A stretch of 64,000 bases of DNA, taken from contig NZ_FNQZ01000004.1 of the NCBI RefSeq assembly GCF_900107545.1, forward strand, positions 62,001 to 126,000. Reading direction: 5' to 3'. This stretch comes from Pseudobutyrivibrio sp. ACV-2. GTDB taxonomy: Bacteria > Bacillota > Clostridia > Lachnospirales > Lachnospiraceae. Positions 35,672 to 44,800 of the stretch are shown here, piece by piece. The notes below the pieces were generated by a model, which saw only the letters and a program-made list of their open reading frames with translations, was not told the DNA's origin and did no database searches. The position numbers and the translations under genes are program-made. Numbering within the stretch: the first letter of the stretch is position 1; each line of letters starts with the position of its first letter.

Positions 35672-37924
35672 ATGGATAAATCAATAATTAATGTTAATAG
35701 AGTGGACTGTACTGGATGTGGAGCATGTAAAGTTGCATGTCCTGTAGATGCTATCAAGCTCGAATATGATGCTGATGGATTTTTATATCCACTAGTGACA
35801 GATGCCTGTATCAACTGTGGACAGTGTTCAAAGTCATGCCAGGTAGTTCACCCTATTGAAAAATATCCTACTCCTAAGGCGTATGCATTTATGGCATCGC
35901 AGCAAATTAGAGAAGTAAGTTCTTCAGGCGGTTTATTTTCTTTATTGGCTACATATGTTATTGGCCAGGGGGGAGTAGTATTTGGAGCTGTATATGCTGA
36001 TGATTACAGAAGTGTCTATATGACAAAAGCTGAGTCTATCGAGGATATTGCACCAATGAGAGGTTCTAAATATGTATTCTGCGAGACAAAGGATACATAC
36101 AAGGAAGCAAAGGAGTTATTAGATGCTGGTCGTCAGGTTCTTTATACTGGTACTCCATGCCAGTTAGCAGGCTTTAGAGCTTATTTAGGTAAAGACTATG
36201 ATAATCTCCTATTGGTTGATTGTGTTTGCCATGGGGCTAATTCTGTAAAAGCATATGAATCTTGGCTAGATGAATTCACAGAGGGAAAAGAACTCAAAAA
36301 ATTTGATTTTAGAGATAAGAATTATTACAAGTGGTCATCATCGGCTGTGGCATATTTTAAGGATGGAACTGTAAAGAAGCAGGCACATCGTGAATGTTTT
36401 TGGTATAACGGATTCCTTGAGGGTGTTATCAATCGTGATAACTGTGATCACTGTGCTTATGCTTGTGCAGAACGAATTGCTGATATCACTATGGGTGATG
36501 CTTGGCAGGTTTCACGTATAAATAAAGATTACAATGATGGCATTGGTACATCGTTAGTACTTGTAAACACTGAAAAAGGAGAAACTGTTTTCAACCGTAT
36601 TCAGAAAGAGTTGAAGAATCTTGTAACACTATGTGAAGAGATTCCATTGGAAGAAATCAGAAAGTACAATGGAAATATTAATTATTCACAGAAGCAGAGC
36701 CCAGCAAGAAAATTCTTCTTTTCACATTTAGATGAGATGGGTTACCACAATGCATTATGGTATGGTCGTGGAAGAAGATGGGATTTTGGTATTGTTGGAT
36801 GGTGGTTTGCATCTAACTACGGAAGTGCTTTGACTTACTATGCATTAGCAAAGCAGTTAGAAAACATGGGTAAGGCATCTATTTTCATTCCAATTCCAAA
36901 GCTGGATGGAACACCTTGGGATGATGATACAAAATATGTAGAGGCCTTTATTGGAAAACATTTCCATATTGCGAAAAAGAGAGATAAAAATCATATGCAT
37001 GAAATGAATCATTTTTGTGATGCATTTATGTTAGGTTCTGACCAAATGTGGAGAGAATCTACAACAAAGCTTGTAGGACATACATTCTTCCTTGATTTTG
37101 TAGCTCAGGGAAAGAAGAAGATTGCATGTGCACCTTCATTTGGAGTTGGAAGATATTCCAAGGATCCAAATATGATAATGGAAGCATCAGTATTACTTGA
37201 TAGTTTTGATGCTGTAAGTGTCAGAGAGACAAGTGGTGTTGATATTTGCCGTGAAGTGTTTGGAGTAGAAGCTCAGCAGATAATAGATCCTATTTTTTGG
37301 ATAGATACAAGTGTATATGATGAAATTGCAGAACAATCATCTTTAAAGGATCTTCCAGAAAAATATCTGTTTTGTTACGTACTTGATCCGAATGATGAAA
37401 AGATTAAGATTGCAGAAAGAATTGCAGCCGAGCGAAATCTTGAGGTAATTACAATTCTTGGAATGCGAGAGGCGAAATATACGCGTGACAAGTGGACAGT
37501 AGGAAGAATTATTGATAATGCATCAGTCGAAGATTTTGTGAATGCAATTCGTAAATGCGAATATATGTTTACAGATTCTCATCATGGTGTTTGTCTTGCG
37601 ATAAAATATAATAGAAATTATGTGGCAGTTGGAAATGTTGCAAGAGGTTTAGATAGATTTACAACTGTCGGTAATTTACTTGGAGTAAACAACAGAATCA
37701 TTACTCTTCCACACGAGGGAGTTAATGATTATGCAGAAATGCCTGATATCGATTATACAGTTGTAAATGAAAAGCTATCTTATGAGATTAATCGGGGTAA
37801 GACATGGCTTATCGATGCAATCGAGAGACCGGTTAAGCCAGAAAAACCGATTACAACCTTATTTAAGCGTGTGCAGCTATTGGAAAAAGAAGTTGCTAAA
37901 TTGAAACAGAAAATAAATAATTAG
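35672..37924 (+). CDS. FrhB-type flavo-iron-sulfur protein fused to polysaccharide pyruvyl transferase
   Basis: A 750-residue fusion. The N-terminus has two 4Fe-4S motifs (CTGCGACKVACPVDA and CINCGQCSKSCQ) followed by the F420-hydrogenase beta domain (SSSGGLFSLLATYV, GTPCQLAGFRAYL), about 1-360. From residue 370, WDFGIVGWWFASNYGSALTYY and MFTDSHHGVCLAIKYNRNY mark a CsaB-like pyruvyl transferase, which puts pyruvate ketals from PEP on sugars. In many loci the two domains are separate genes. The redox part's substrate is unknown. Confidence 0.87.
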   Translation: MDKSIINVNRVDCTGCGACKVACPVDAIKLEYDADGFLYPLVTDACINCGQCSKSCQVVHPIEKYPTPKAYAFMASQQIREVSSSGGLFSLLATYVIGQGGVVFGAVYADDYRSVYMTKAESIEDIAPMRGSKYVFCETKDTYKEAKELLDAGRQVLYTGTPCQLAGFRAYLGKDYDNLLLVDCVCHGANSVKAYESWLDEFTEGKELKKFDFRDKNYYKWSSSAVAYFKDGTVKKQAHRECFWYNGFLEGVINRDNCDHCAYACAERIADITMGDAWQVSRINKDYNDGIGTSLVLVNTEKGETVFNRIQKELKNLVTLCEEIPLEEIRKYNGNINYSQKQSPARKFFFSHLDEMGYHNALWYGRGRRWDFGIVGWWFASNYGSALTYYALAKQLENMGKASIFIPIPKLDGTPWDDDTKYVEAFIGKHFHIAKKRDKNHMHEMNHFCDAFMLGSDQMWRESTTKLVGHTFFLDFVAQGKKKIACAPSFGVGRYSKDPNMIMEASVLLDSFDAVSVRETSGVDICREVFGVEAQQIIDPIFWIDTSVYDEIAEQSSLKDLPEKYLFCYVLDPNDEKIKIAERIAAERNLEVITILGMREAKYTRDKWTVGRIIDNASVEDFVNAIRKCEYMFTDSHHGVCLAIKYNRNYVAVGNVARGLDRFTTVGNLLGVNNRIITLPHEGVNDYAEMPDIDYTVVNEKLSYEINRGKTWLIDAIERPVKPEKPITTLFKRVQLLEKEVAKLKQKINN

Positions 37925-37942
37925 AAAATGGGAGATGAGACT

Positions 37943-39055
37943 ATGTATGATTATCTAATTGTCGGTTCAGGTCTTTTTGGAGCCGTATTTGCAAGACAGG
38001 CAACAGATGCAGGAAAGAAGGTACTTGTTATTGATAAAAGACCTAATATAGCCGGCAACGTTTATACAGAAAAAATCGAAGGGATTCATGTCCACAAATA
38101 TGGTGCTCATATTTTCCATACCAACATGGAGCACGTATGGAACTATGTCAATAAATTCGCCACATTCAATCGCTTCACTAATTCACCTGTAGCAAATTAC
38201 AAGGGCGAGCTTTATTCTCTTCCATTTAACATGTATACCTTTAATAAGATGTGGGGAGTTGTAACTCCTGAGGAAGCTGTCAAAAAGATTGAGGAGCAGA
38301 AAAAAGAAGCAGGTATTACAGAACCAAAGAATCTTGAGGAGCAGGCTATCTCACTTGTCGGTACAGATATTTATGAGAAGCTGATTAAGGGATACACTCA
38401 GAAGCAGTGGGGGCGTCCATGTACGGAGCTTCCTGCGTTTATTATTAAGAGACTTCCTGTAAGACTTACATTTGATAACAACTATTTCAATGCGCTTTAC
38501 CAGGGGATTCCAGTAGGTGGATATACAAAAATGGTGGAGAACATGCTAGATGGTATTGAGGTTCGCCTTAATACAGACTACTTAGAGAATAAGGCTGAGC
38601 TTGATGCTCTTGCTGATAAAGTTGTTTACACAGGTCCAATCGATGCATACTATGACTTTAAGCTTGGAACTTTGGAGTATCGTTCAGTAAGATTTGAAAA
38701 TGAAACACTTGATAAGCCAAACTTCCAGGGCAACGCAGCTGTAAATTACACAGATGCAGAGACACCATGGACTCGTATTATTGAGCACAAGTGGTTTGAG
38801 TTTGGCAAGGATGATGAGGGTAATGACATTCCTAAGACCATCATCAGCCGTGAGTACAGTTCTGAGTGGAAGCCTGGTGATGAGCCGTACTACCCAGTAA
38901 ACGATGAGAAGAATGGAAAGCTTTACGAGCAGTATAAAGAGCTCGCTGATAAGGAAGAGAAAGTTCTCTTCGGTGGTAGACTTGGTGAGTATAAGTACTA
39001 CGATATGGATGCAGTAATTGATTCAGCATTAAAATTTGCTGAGAAAGAATTGTAA
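37943..39055 (+). CDS. glf: UDP-galactopyranose mutase, copy 1
   Basis: This 370-residue flavoenzyme turns UDP-galactopyranose into UDP-galactofuranose. It opens YDYLIVGSGLFGAVFARQA, the FAD dinucleotide fold, and has QKQWGRPCTELPAF. I start it at 37943, where GGGAGATGAGACT precedes and the second copy (43584) starts; the in-frame ATG at 37928 would add five residues. The two copies differ at about six residues only, so they form a 1.1-kb direct repeat. Confidence 0.95.
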   Translation: MYDYLIVGSGLFGAVFARQATDAGKKVLVIDKRPNIAGNVYTEKIEGIHVHKYGAHIFHTNMEHVWNYVNKFATFNRFTNSPVANYKGELYSLPFNMYTFNKMWGVVTPEEAVKKIEEQKKEAGITEPKNLEEQAISLVGTDIYEKLIKGYTQKQWGRPCTELPAFIIKRLPVRLTFDNNYFNALYQGIPVGGYTKMVENMLDGIEVRLNTDYLENKAELDALADKVVYTGPIDAYYDFKLGTLEYRSVRFENETLDKPNFQGNAAVNYTDAETPWTRIIEHKWFEFGKDDEGNDIPKTIISREYSSEWKPGDEPYYPVNDEKNGKLYEQYKELADKEEKVLFGGRLGEYKYYDMDAVIDSALKFAEKEL

Positions 39056-39227
39056 GAAGAGTACCAGTAAAGTTCCGCTTATTAGTTGAATCTATATACA
39101 AGAAAAGAATAAAATATGATAGCCCAACCTTTTTTGGAAATGCTGGCTTTAAATTAAAGAACTGTATCAGGAGACATTGCTTTTACTCAGATTGACAGAG
39201 AAATGGCAGAGTTAATGAGTGATTAGT

Positions 39228-39335
39228 TTGCCTAGGAAAGATAAGGATGGTCCTATTAGTACGGAGGAAGCAGTTAAACGTGCTAATATGAATATGGAAG
39301 AATTTGAGAAACTATTAAATTCTGATAACAAATAA
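39228..39335 (+). pseudogene. Short remnant or small ORF between glf copy 1 and the HAD gene
   Basis: From a TTG, 35 codons read LPRKDKDGPISTEEAVKRAN and then MNMEEFEKLLNSDNK to a TAA. The segment looks protein-like, but there is no good ribosome site. Just upstream, in another frame, GDIAFTQIDREMAELMSD also ends in a stop, so it may be a frameshifted remnant of one gene. It is too short to name. Confidence 0.3.
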
Positions 39336-39342
39336 TTAATAT

Positions 39343-39368
39343 CTCCCATCGAATGATGGGAGTTTTTT
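39343..39368 (+). terminator. Terminator before the HAD gene
   Basis: CTCCCATC and GATGGGAG pair around GAAT, followed by six Ts. The next gene begins 10 bp later (39378), which makes the polysaccharide operon likely to pause or restart here. Confidence 0.8.
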
Positions 39369-39377
39369 AAAGAGAAA

Positions 39378-41525
39378 ATGAGATTAAAAATTTATAACTT
39401 TTTAGTAAATAAACATATTGGAATAAGAAAGCGCTATCATGCTTTTCATGACAATTCTACGGGAATAATCAGGATGCTATCGTGGGTTTATCTCTTGTGG
39501 CTTAACTGTGCATACTATTGTTTATTTATGCATTCGCTTGGCAAGGATGATAAAACCGATGTGTATGAGTACAAAAATATTGAGTCTAGAATATCAGAGA
39601 TGGCGCATTTTAAAAAAGAATATCCGGATGTTTGTGTAGACAGATTTGTTGAAAAACTTCTAGGTTTTGATGTTGTTTCTTTTGATATTTTTGATACTTT
39701 GATTTTTAGACCTTTTTCTGAACCTGCGGATTTATTTTACCTAATTGGTTGTAAACTAGATTTCTTAAATTTTAAGGATTTAAGAGCACGTGCCGAGTTT
39801 GAAGCTAGATTAATCAGAGCAGAGAGTCAAAAAATCAAAAACAAAAAAAAGAAGCAAAGTGTAAAAAAACAACAAATTGACTACGAGGTAGACATTAACG
39901 ACATCTGGAGTCGTATGTCAGATATCACTGGAATTGATGCGGTAAAAGGCAAGGCTATTGAAGAAGAATTGGAGTATGAGCTTTGCTATGCTAATCCATT
40001 TATGTTACAAGTTTTCAAAGAACTTCAGGCTAGAGGTAAGCGTATAGTTATCACATCTGATATGTATCTGACAAAGGATTTTCTTGTAAAGATGCTCAAA
40101 AAAAATGGATATGATGGATATGAGTACATTTTTGTTTCAAATGAATATCATAAGAGCAAGAGTGATGGTCGACTTTATGATGTAGTAAAAAACAAAATGG
40201 GGAATGAGCTTAGCTATATTCACGTTGGAGATAATGTACATAGCGATATTAAGATGGCTGAAAAACATGGCTTTAATACATTGTATTATCCTAACGTAAA
40301 TAGAGCTGCTCTTCTGTACAGAACCTACGACATGTCTCCAATTATTGGAGGAGCATATAGAGGTGTAGTTAATAATCGCATATATTCTGGAGTAGATAAA
40401 AAAACGACTTCAATGGAATACGAGTATGGTTATATTTACGGTGGTCTGTTTTCCATAGGATATTGTGCGTATATTCATGAATATGCAAGACTTCATAATA
40501 TAGATAAGATTTTGTTTCTCTCTAGGGATGGAGATACATTAAAGCAAGTGTATGAAATTATGTATCCTGAGGAAACCCTTTCCGATAAAATCCAGTATGT
40601 ATATTGGTCTAGAAAGGCGGCAACTATTCTTACGTATGATTTGGATAAAAATGACTATTTTAGACGTTTCCTATATCACAAGATCAATCAAAAATATACA
40701 ATTTTGCAGATTTTATCATCAATGGAATTAGAGAAATTAGCTGATAAAATTGAAGGTTATTCAATTGTAGACAAAGATGTTCCGCTGATAGGTAATGAAG
40801 GACGTAAAATAAAACTTCATTTGAGTGATGAACTTACAGATAAAAATGTTGAAATTCTTCGAGTATATATTGAGGAAAACTTTGGTAGAATTAATGAGCA
40901 ATATCTGCAAAGAGAAAAGGCAGCAAAGCTCTACTATAAAAATGTACTTGATGGTGTTACAAAAGCGTTGCTTGTTGATATTGGTTGGGCTGGAAGTGGT
41001 GCTATTGCAATTCGTAGATTGTGTCATGAAAAGTGGGATATTCCATGTGAAATCATTGGTATGATTGCTGGAACAAACACAGTTCACAATGTAGAGCCAT
41101 ATCAAACAGAAACGTTCCTACAGTCAGGTGTGATGAATGCCTATCTCTATTCACAGAGTTTCAACCGCGATTTGCTAAAAAAACATGACCCTGCAAAAGA
41201 CTATAATGTTTTTTGGGAGTTGATTCTAGGTTCTCCTACAAGGCAATTCAAAGGTTTTAAGTCCTTAGATAATGGTGCTGTAGGTTATGATTTTGGTGAT
41301 TACGATGATAATTTAGAGGGAATTAAAGAAACACAGCAAGGAATTTTGGATTTTTGTAAGGATTATATTACTGCTTTCGGTTCGCCTGAGAATGGTCAGC
41401 ACAAGCTGCTATATAGAATTAGCGGAAGAGATGCTTATGCTCCAATATTAGCTGCTTCTGGTAATAAAGAAAAATATCTTAAGGCTATCAGAGATAAATT
41501 TAAATTAGAGCCAAATGTAGTATAA
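39378..41525 (+). CDS. HAD-domain polysaccharide-locus protein (COG5610-like)
   Basis: The 715-residue protein has an N-terminal helix-rich or partly membrane-touching lead (about 25-55), then a HAD phosphatase domain with SFDIFDTLIFRPF (nucleophile and DxDxT type motif) near residue 105 and VITSDMYL as the second motif. GDNVHSDIKMAEKHG is the third. The C-terminal 350 residues match the single-domain paralogue at 27745 (FLSRDGDTLKQVYE and VDIGWAGSG). The substrate is unknown; a sugar-phosphate or polymer role fits the place. Confidence 0.78.
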   Translation: MRLKIYNFLVNKHIGIRKRYHAFHDNSTGIIRMLSWVYLLWLNCAYYCLFMHSLGKDDKTDVYEYKNIESRISEMAHFKKEYPDVCVDRFVEKLLGFDVVSFDIFDTLIFRPFSEPADLFYLIGCKLDFLNFKDLRARAEFEARLIRAESQKIKNKKKKQSVKKQQIDYEVDINDIWSRMSDITGIDAVKGKAIEEELEYELCYANPFMLQVFKELQARGKRIVITSDMYLTKDFLVKMLKKNGYDGYEYIFVSNEYHKSKSDGRLYDVVKNKMGNELSYIHVGDNVHSDIKMAEKHGFNTLYYPNVNRAALLYRTYDMSPIIGGAYRGVVNNRIYSGVDKKTTSMEYEYGYIYGGLFSIGYCAYIHEYARLHNIDKILFLSRDGDTLKQVYEIMYPEETLSDKIQYVYWSRKAATILTYDLDKNDYFRRFLYHKINQKYTILQILSSMELEKLADKIEGYSIVDKDVPLIGNEGRKIKLHLSDELTDKNVEILRVYIEENFGRINEQYLQREKAAKLYYKNVLDGVTKALLVDIGWAGSGAIAIRRLCHEKWDIPCEIIGMIAGTNTVHNVEPYQTETFLQSGVMNAYLYSQSFNRDLLKKHDPAKDYNVFWELILGSPTRQFKGFKSLDNGAVGYDFGDYDDNLEGIKETQQGILDFCKDYITAFGSPENGQHKLLYRISGRDAYAPILAASGNKEKYLKAIRDKFKLEPNVV

Positions 41526-41608
41526 GGTATAAATAAGACACAGATTGAAATAAATATTTAGATCGATTTTTTAGTTTAAAAATACTAAAAAAATGATATA
41601 TTTTTTGA

Positions 41609-41657
41609 GTTCAACAGTTTTAAACGTAAAACACGTTTAAAACTGTTGAACTTTTTT
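41609..41657 (+). terminator. Strong hairpin before the ATPase-TOPRIM pair
   Basis: GTTCAACAGTTTTAAACGT and ACGTTTAAAACTGTTGAAC form a perfect 19-pair stem around AAAAC, followed by six Ts. The ATPase gene must be transcribed from a promoter after or around this point, so the pair is its own unit. Confidence 0.8.
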
Positions 41658-41696
41658 CTTGAAAATTGTATTATTTCCATATGGAGGTAATTAAAA

Positions 41697-42848
41697 ATGG
41701 TAAAACTATTGAAAATATCTGCAGAAGGTTTGATGCTTTTTAAGGATAAAGTAGATATAGATTTCTATACTGAGCAAAGAGTATTAGCGGATAATAATGA
41801 AATGGTGTTTAATCCATTTGGAAAGATATATACAAATAATGTATTGTCTATAGTAGGTATTAATGCCTCTGGAAAAACGTCGTTATTAAAGCTAATTTCA
41901 TTTATCACTAGGCTTGTAAATGGAGCGCCTATAAATAATATAGATAGCAGGGATATACTCGTAGGAAGTGATAATGTTTTTATAGAGTCTATATTTTATA
42001 ACGATCAGGTAGGAGTTTGTAAGCTTGTTACCAATATAAGAAAAGAAGTTATAAATGAGCTTGAGTCAAGATATATTATTGCAGAAGAAAAATTATTCAT
42101 TAAGAATACTAAAAAAATAAAAACAAGAAGAGATATTCTTGAATTCACAAAGAATGATTTATATAAAGAGCGTGACAATTCAGCAGAATTTCTTCAAGAT
42201 GATGCAAGTATTGCTATATCATTAAGTAAACTTTCTAAAATATATGTGGATGATTTGATTAGTACAACCAACCGAAATTATTTGCAGTTGATTGGCGATT
42301 TTCCACACGAATTAATAGCTTTTTTGGATCCTAGTATTGAAAAAATAGAATTTAATAAGAAAAACGGAGAGGCAGCTTTAAAGTTTTACGGAAAAGAAAC
42401 TATTAAAGTTTCAAATCCTATGTTGTTTGAAAACTACTTGTCATCAGGCACGATAAAAGGAATTAATGTCTTTATTAGTGCGATGGTTGTATTTTCTGAG
42501 GGTGGATATTTATTAGTAGATGAGTTGGAAAATCATTTTAATCGTGAAATAGTAGCAACATTAATAAGATTTTTTATGAATAAAAGGGTTAATCCTAATG
42601 GTGGAACGTTAATATTTTCTACTCACTATTCTGAATTACTTGATGAGTTTGATCGAAATGATAGTATCTTTATTGTTAGAAATAGAGGTGGTATTAGTAT
42701 TCAAAAATTAAGTAATATTCTTAAGAGAAATGATATTAAAAAGAGTGAGGCATTTAAGAGTGATTTCTTGGATGGGACAGTTCCTTCTTATGAGTCATAT
42801 ATAAATTTAAAACGTGCAATTATCAACAACCCTATTTCGGAGGGATAA
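41697..42848 (+). CDS. AAA/ABC-type ATPase, RloA/AbiL-like
   Basis: This 383-residue protein has VGINASGKTS as Walker A (about 53-62), YLSSGT as ABC signature (about 247-252), LLVDELENHFN as Walker B (272-282) and FSTHY as the H-switch. The pattern matches AAA_15/AAA_21 ATPases of OLD/RloA/AbiL-type systems, in which an ATPase partners a nuclease. The central insertion (about 100-190) is charged and helical. The stop is 3 bp before the partner. Codon use is very A/T-rich, in keeping with transfer. Confidence 0.8.
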   Translation: MVKLLKISAEGLMLFKDKVDIDFYTEQRVLADNNEMVFNPFGKIYTNNVLSIVGINASGKTSLLKLISFITRLVNGAPINNIDSRDILVGSDNVFIESIFYNDQVGVCKLVTNIRKEVINELESRYIIAEEKLFIKNTKKIKTRRDILEFTKNDLYKERDNSAEFLQDDASIAISLSKLSKIYVDDLISTTNRNYLQLIGDFPHELIAFLDPSIEKIEFNKKNGEAALKFYGKETIKVSNPMLFENYLSSGTIKGINVFISAMVVFSEGGYLLVDELENHFNREIVATLIRFFMNKRVNPNGGTLIFSTHYSELLDEFDRNDSIFIVRNRGGISIQKLSNILKRNDIKKSEAFKSDFLDGTVPSYESYINLKRAIINNPISEG

Positions 42849-42851
42849 GAT

Positions 42852-43379
42852 ATGGATGGTAGTAAATTGATTGCATGTATTTGCGAAGGGACAGCAGAAA
42901 GAGTAATTATCAATAAACTTCTAGATGAAGATAGGCTGATTTTTTCTAGAGAAGAATTATTGGATGAAGAAGTTTTGAAATGTCGAAACGCTAAGATATT
43001 TCAGGATAGGTATTTGGGAAAAGGTTTTAAGCAAGAAATAACAGTTTATCGTATTCTTGATTCCAGAAGGGAGAACTTTAAATTAAGTAACGCCTATAAA
43101 AATAAAGTAGATGTAATAAACGTCATCACTGCACCAGAAATTGAAATGCTGGTAATTATTAACGAAGGTAAATATAAAGATTATCAAAAGTATAAAAGTA
43201 TAATAAAGCCTAGTGATTATTGTATAAATAATTTAAAGATGCCAGATGTTAAAAATTTTGAATTTATAAACATGTATTTTCAAGGTATTAACATGTTAGT
43301 TAATGCTATTAAGCAGTATAAAGAATTAGCGAAAATTCACAAAGATGAATTGTGTTTGGCGGATATTCTTAAAGCATAA
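42852..43379 (+). CDS. TOPRIM/RloB-like partner of the ATPase
   Basis: This 175-residue protein opens LIACICEGTAERVIINKLL; the E of CEG at about residue 12 and the aspartate of RILDSRRE (about 70) fit the E and D positions of a TOPRIM/RloB fold. TAPEIEMLVIINEG matches the PxxExW/L-type strand of RloB-like proteins. It has no signal peptide. It would be the nuclease or effector part of a two-gene defence-like unit. Such a partner is inferred from motif spacing; no search was possible. Confidence 0.6.
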   Translation: MDGSKLIACICEGTAERVIINKLLDEDRLIFSREELLDEEVLKCRNAKIFQDRYLGKGFKQEITVYRILDSRRENFKLSNAYKNKVDVINVITAPEIEMLVIINEGKYKDYQKYKSIIKPSDYCINNLKMPDVKNFEFINMYFQGINMLVNAIKQYKELAKIHKDELCLADILKA

Positions 43380-43386
43380 CTTTTAT

Positions 43387-43430
43387 ACATATAGGTTTAT
43401 GATTGTAGATTTTTAATTAATAGCTTGAAA
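43387..43430 (+). pseudogene. Last codons of a lost paralogue of the beta-propeller gene
   Basis: TYRFMIVDF and stop in frame, plus about 14 bases beyond, match the end of the gene at 44935-45918 (TYRFMTVDF and stop). Nothing upstream of this fragment matches. It is 7 bp after the TOPRIM-like stop, so the ATPase pair probably replaced the rest of a former copy. Confidence 0.65.
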
Positions 43431-43583
43431 GGCTTAGATATTTTTTGAAGCCTATTTAAAAAATTATAATTATGATAAAATCATTAATATTTTTTAAATA
43501 ATATCAATTATATAATCTATCAAAAGAAATATTAGGCAATTATTAAATACAGATTATATACATTTGGATAAGGGAGAAAAACT

Positions 43584-44696
43584 ATGTATGATTATCTAAT
43601 AGTAGGTTCAGGCTTGTTTGGTGCAGTATTTGCCAGACAGGCTACAGATGCAGGCAAAAAGGTACTTGTTATTGATAAAAGACCTAACATAGCCGGCAAC
43701 GTTTATACAGAAAAAATCGAAGGGATTCATGTTCATAAATATGGTGCTCATATTTTCCATACTAACATGGAGCATGTATGGAACTATGTGAATAAATTCG
43801 CTACATTCAATCGCTTCACTAACTCACCCGTAGCAAACTACAAGGGGGAACTCTATTCGCTTCCATTCAATATGTACACCTTCAATAAGATGTGGGGAGT
43901 AGTGACTCCTGAGGAAGCTGCAGCAAAGATTGAAGAGCAGAAGAAAGAAGCTGGTATTACAGAGCCAAAGAATCTTGAGGAGCAGGCTATCTCGCTGGTT
44001 GGTACAGACATCTATGAGAAGCTTATTAAAGGATACACTCAAAAGCAGTGGGGACGCCCATGTACAGAACTTCCTGCATTTATCATTAAAAGACTTCCTG
44101 TAAGACTTACATTTGATAACAACTATTTCAACGCCCTTTACCAGGGGATTCCAGTCGGTGGATATACAAAGATGGTTGAGAACATGCTTGATGGTATCGA
44201 GGTTCGTCTTAATACAGACTACTTAGAGAATAAGGCTGAGCTTGATGCTCTTGCTGATAAGGTTATTTACACAGGCCCAATCGATGCATACTATGATTTC
44301 AAGCTTGGAACTTTAGAGTATCGTTCAGTAAGATTTGAAAATGAGATACTTGATAAGCCTAACTTCCAGGGTAATGCAGCCGTAAATTACACAGATGCAG
44401 AGACTCCATGGACTCGTATTATAGAGCACAAGTGGTTTGAGTTTGGCAAGGATGATGAGGGCAATGATATCCCTAAGACTATCATCAGCCGTGAGTACAG
44501 CTCAGAGTGGAAGCCAGGTGATGAGCCTTATTATCCAGTAAACGATGAAAAGAATGGAAAGCTTTACGAGCAGTATAAAGAGCTCGCTGACAAGGAAGAG
44601 AAAGTTCGCTTCGGTGGTAGACTTGGTGAGTACAAGTACTATGATATGGATGCTGTAATCGATTCAGCATTAAAATTTGCTGAGAAAGAATTATAA
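43584..44696 (+). CDS. glf: UDP-galactopyranose mutase, copy 2
   Basis: The 370 residues match copy 1 except at a few positions (EEAAAKIEEQ for EEAVKKIEEQ, VIYTGP for VVYTGP, ENEILDK for ENETLDK, KVRFGG for KVLFGG). It makes UDP-galactofuranose. Silent differences are spread along the gene, so the duplication is not brand new, or gene conversion has homogenised only the protein-level parts. AAGGGAGA stands upstream of the ATG. Confidence 0.95.
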   Translation: MYDYLIVGSGLFGAVFARQATDAGKKVLVIDKRPNIAGNVYTEKIEGIHVHKYGAHIFHTNMEHVWNYVNKFATFNRFTNSPVANYKGELYSLPFNMYTFNKMWGVVTPEEAAAKIEEQKKEAGITEPKNLEEQAISLVGTDIYEKLIKGYTQKQWGRPCTELPAFIIKRLPVRLTFDNNYFNALYQGIPVGGYTKMVENMLDGIEVRLNTDYLENKAELDALADKVIYTGPIDAYYDFKLGTLEYRSVRFENEILDKPNFQGNAAVNYTDAETPWTRIIEHKWFEFGKDDEGNDIPKTIISREYSSEWKPGDEPYYPVNDEKNGKLYEQYKELADKEEKVRFGGRLGEYKYYDMDAVIDSALKFAEKEL

Positions 44697-44710
44697 GATA
44701 TAAAAAATGT

Positions 44711-44746
44711 AGTCATGTGTCAAATGCGACACATGACTTTTTTTTT
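44711..44746 (+). terminator. Terminator after glf copy 2
   Basis: AGTCATGTGTC and GACACATGACT pair around a six-base loop, followed by nine Ts. Confidence 0.85.
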
Positions 44747-44800
44747 ACTATATAAAGTGTTTGTGTACAAACTTGGTCACAAGATTTAGTTTCTGAAAGT

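Noticed and set aside
41609-41657. Terminal inverted repeat of an insertion sequence
   Set aside because: The 19-bp hairpin has no matching copy at the far side of the ATPase pair and is followed by a T-run, so a terminator explains it better. No transposase was found anywhere in the window.
43584-44696. Second glf as an assembly duplicate
   Set aside because: Silent differences run along the whole gene and the flanks differ, so it is a real second copy.
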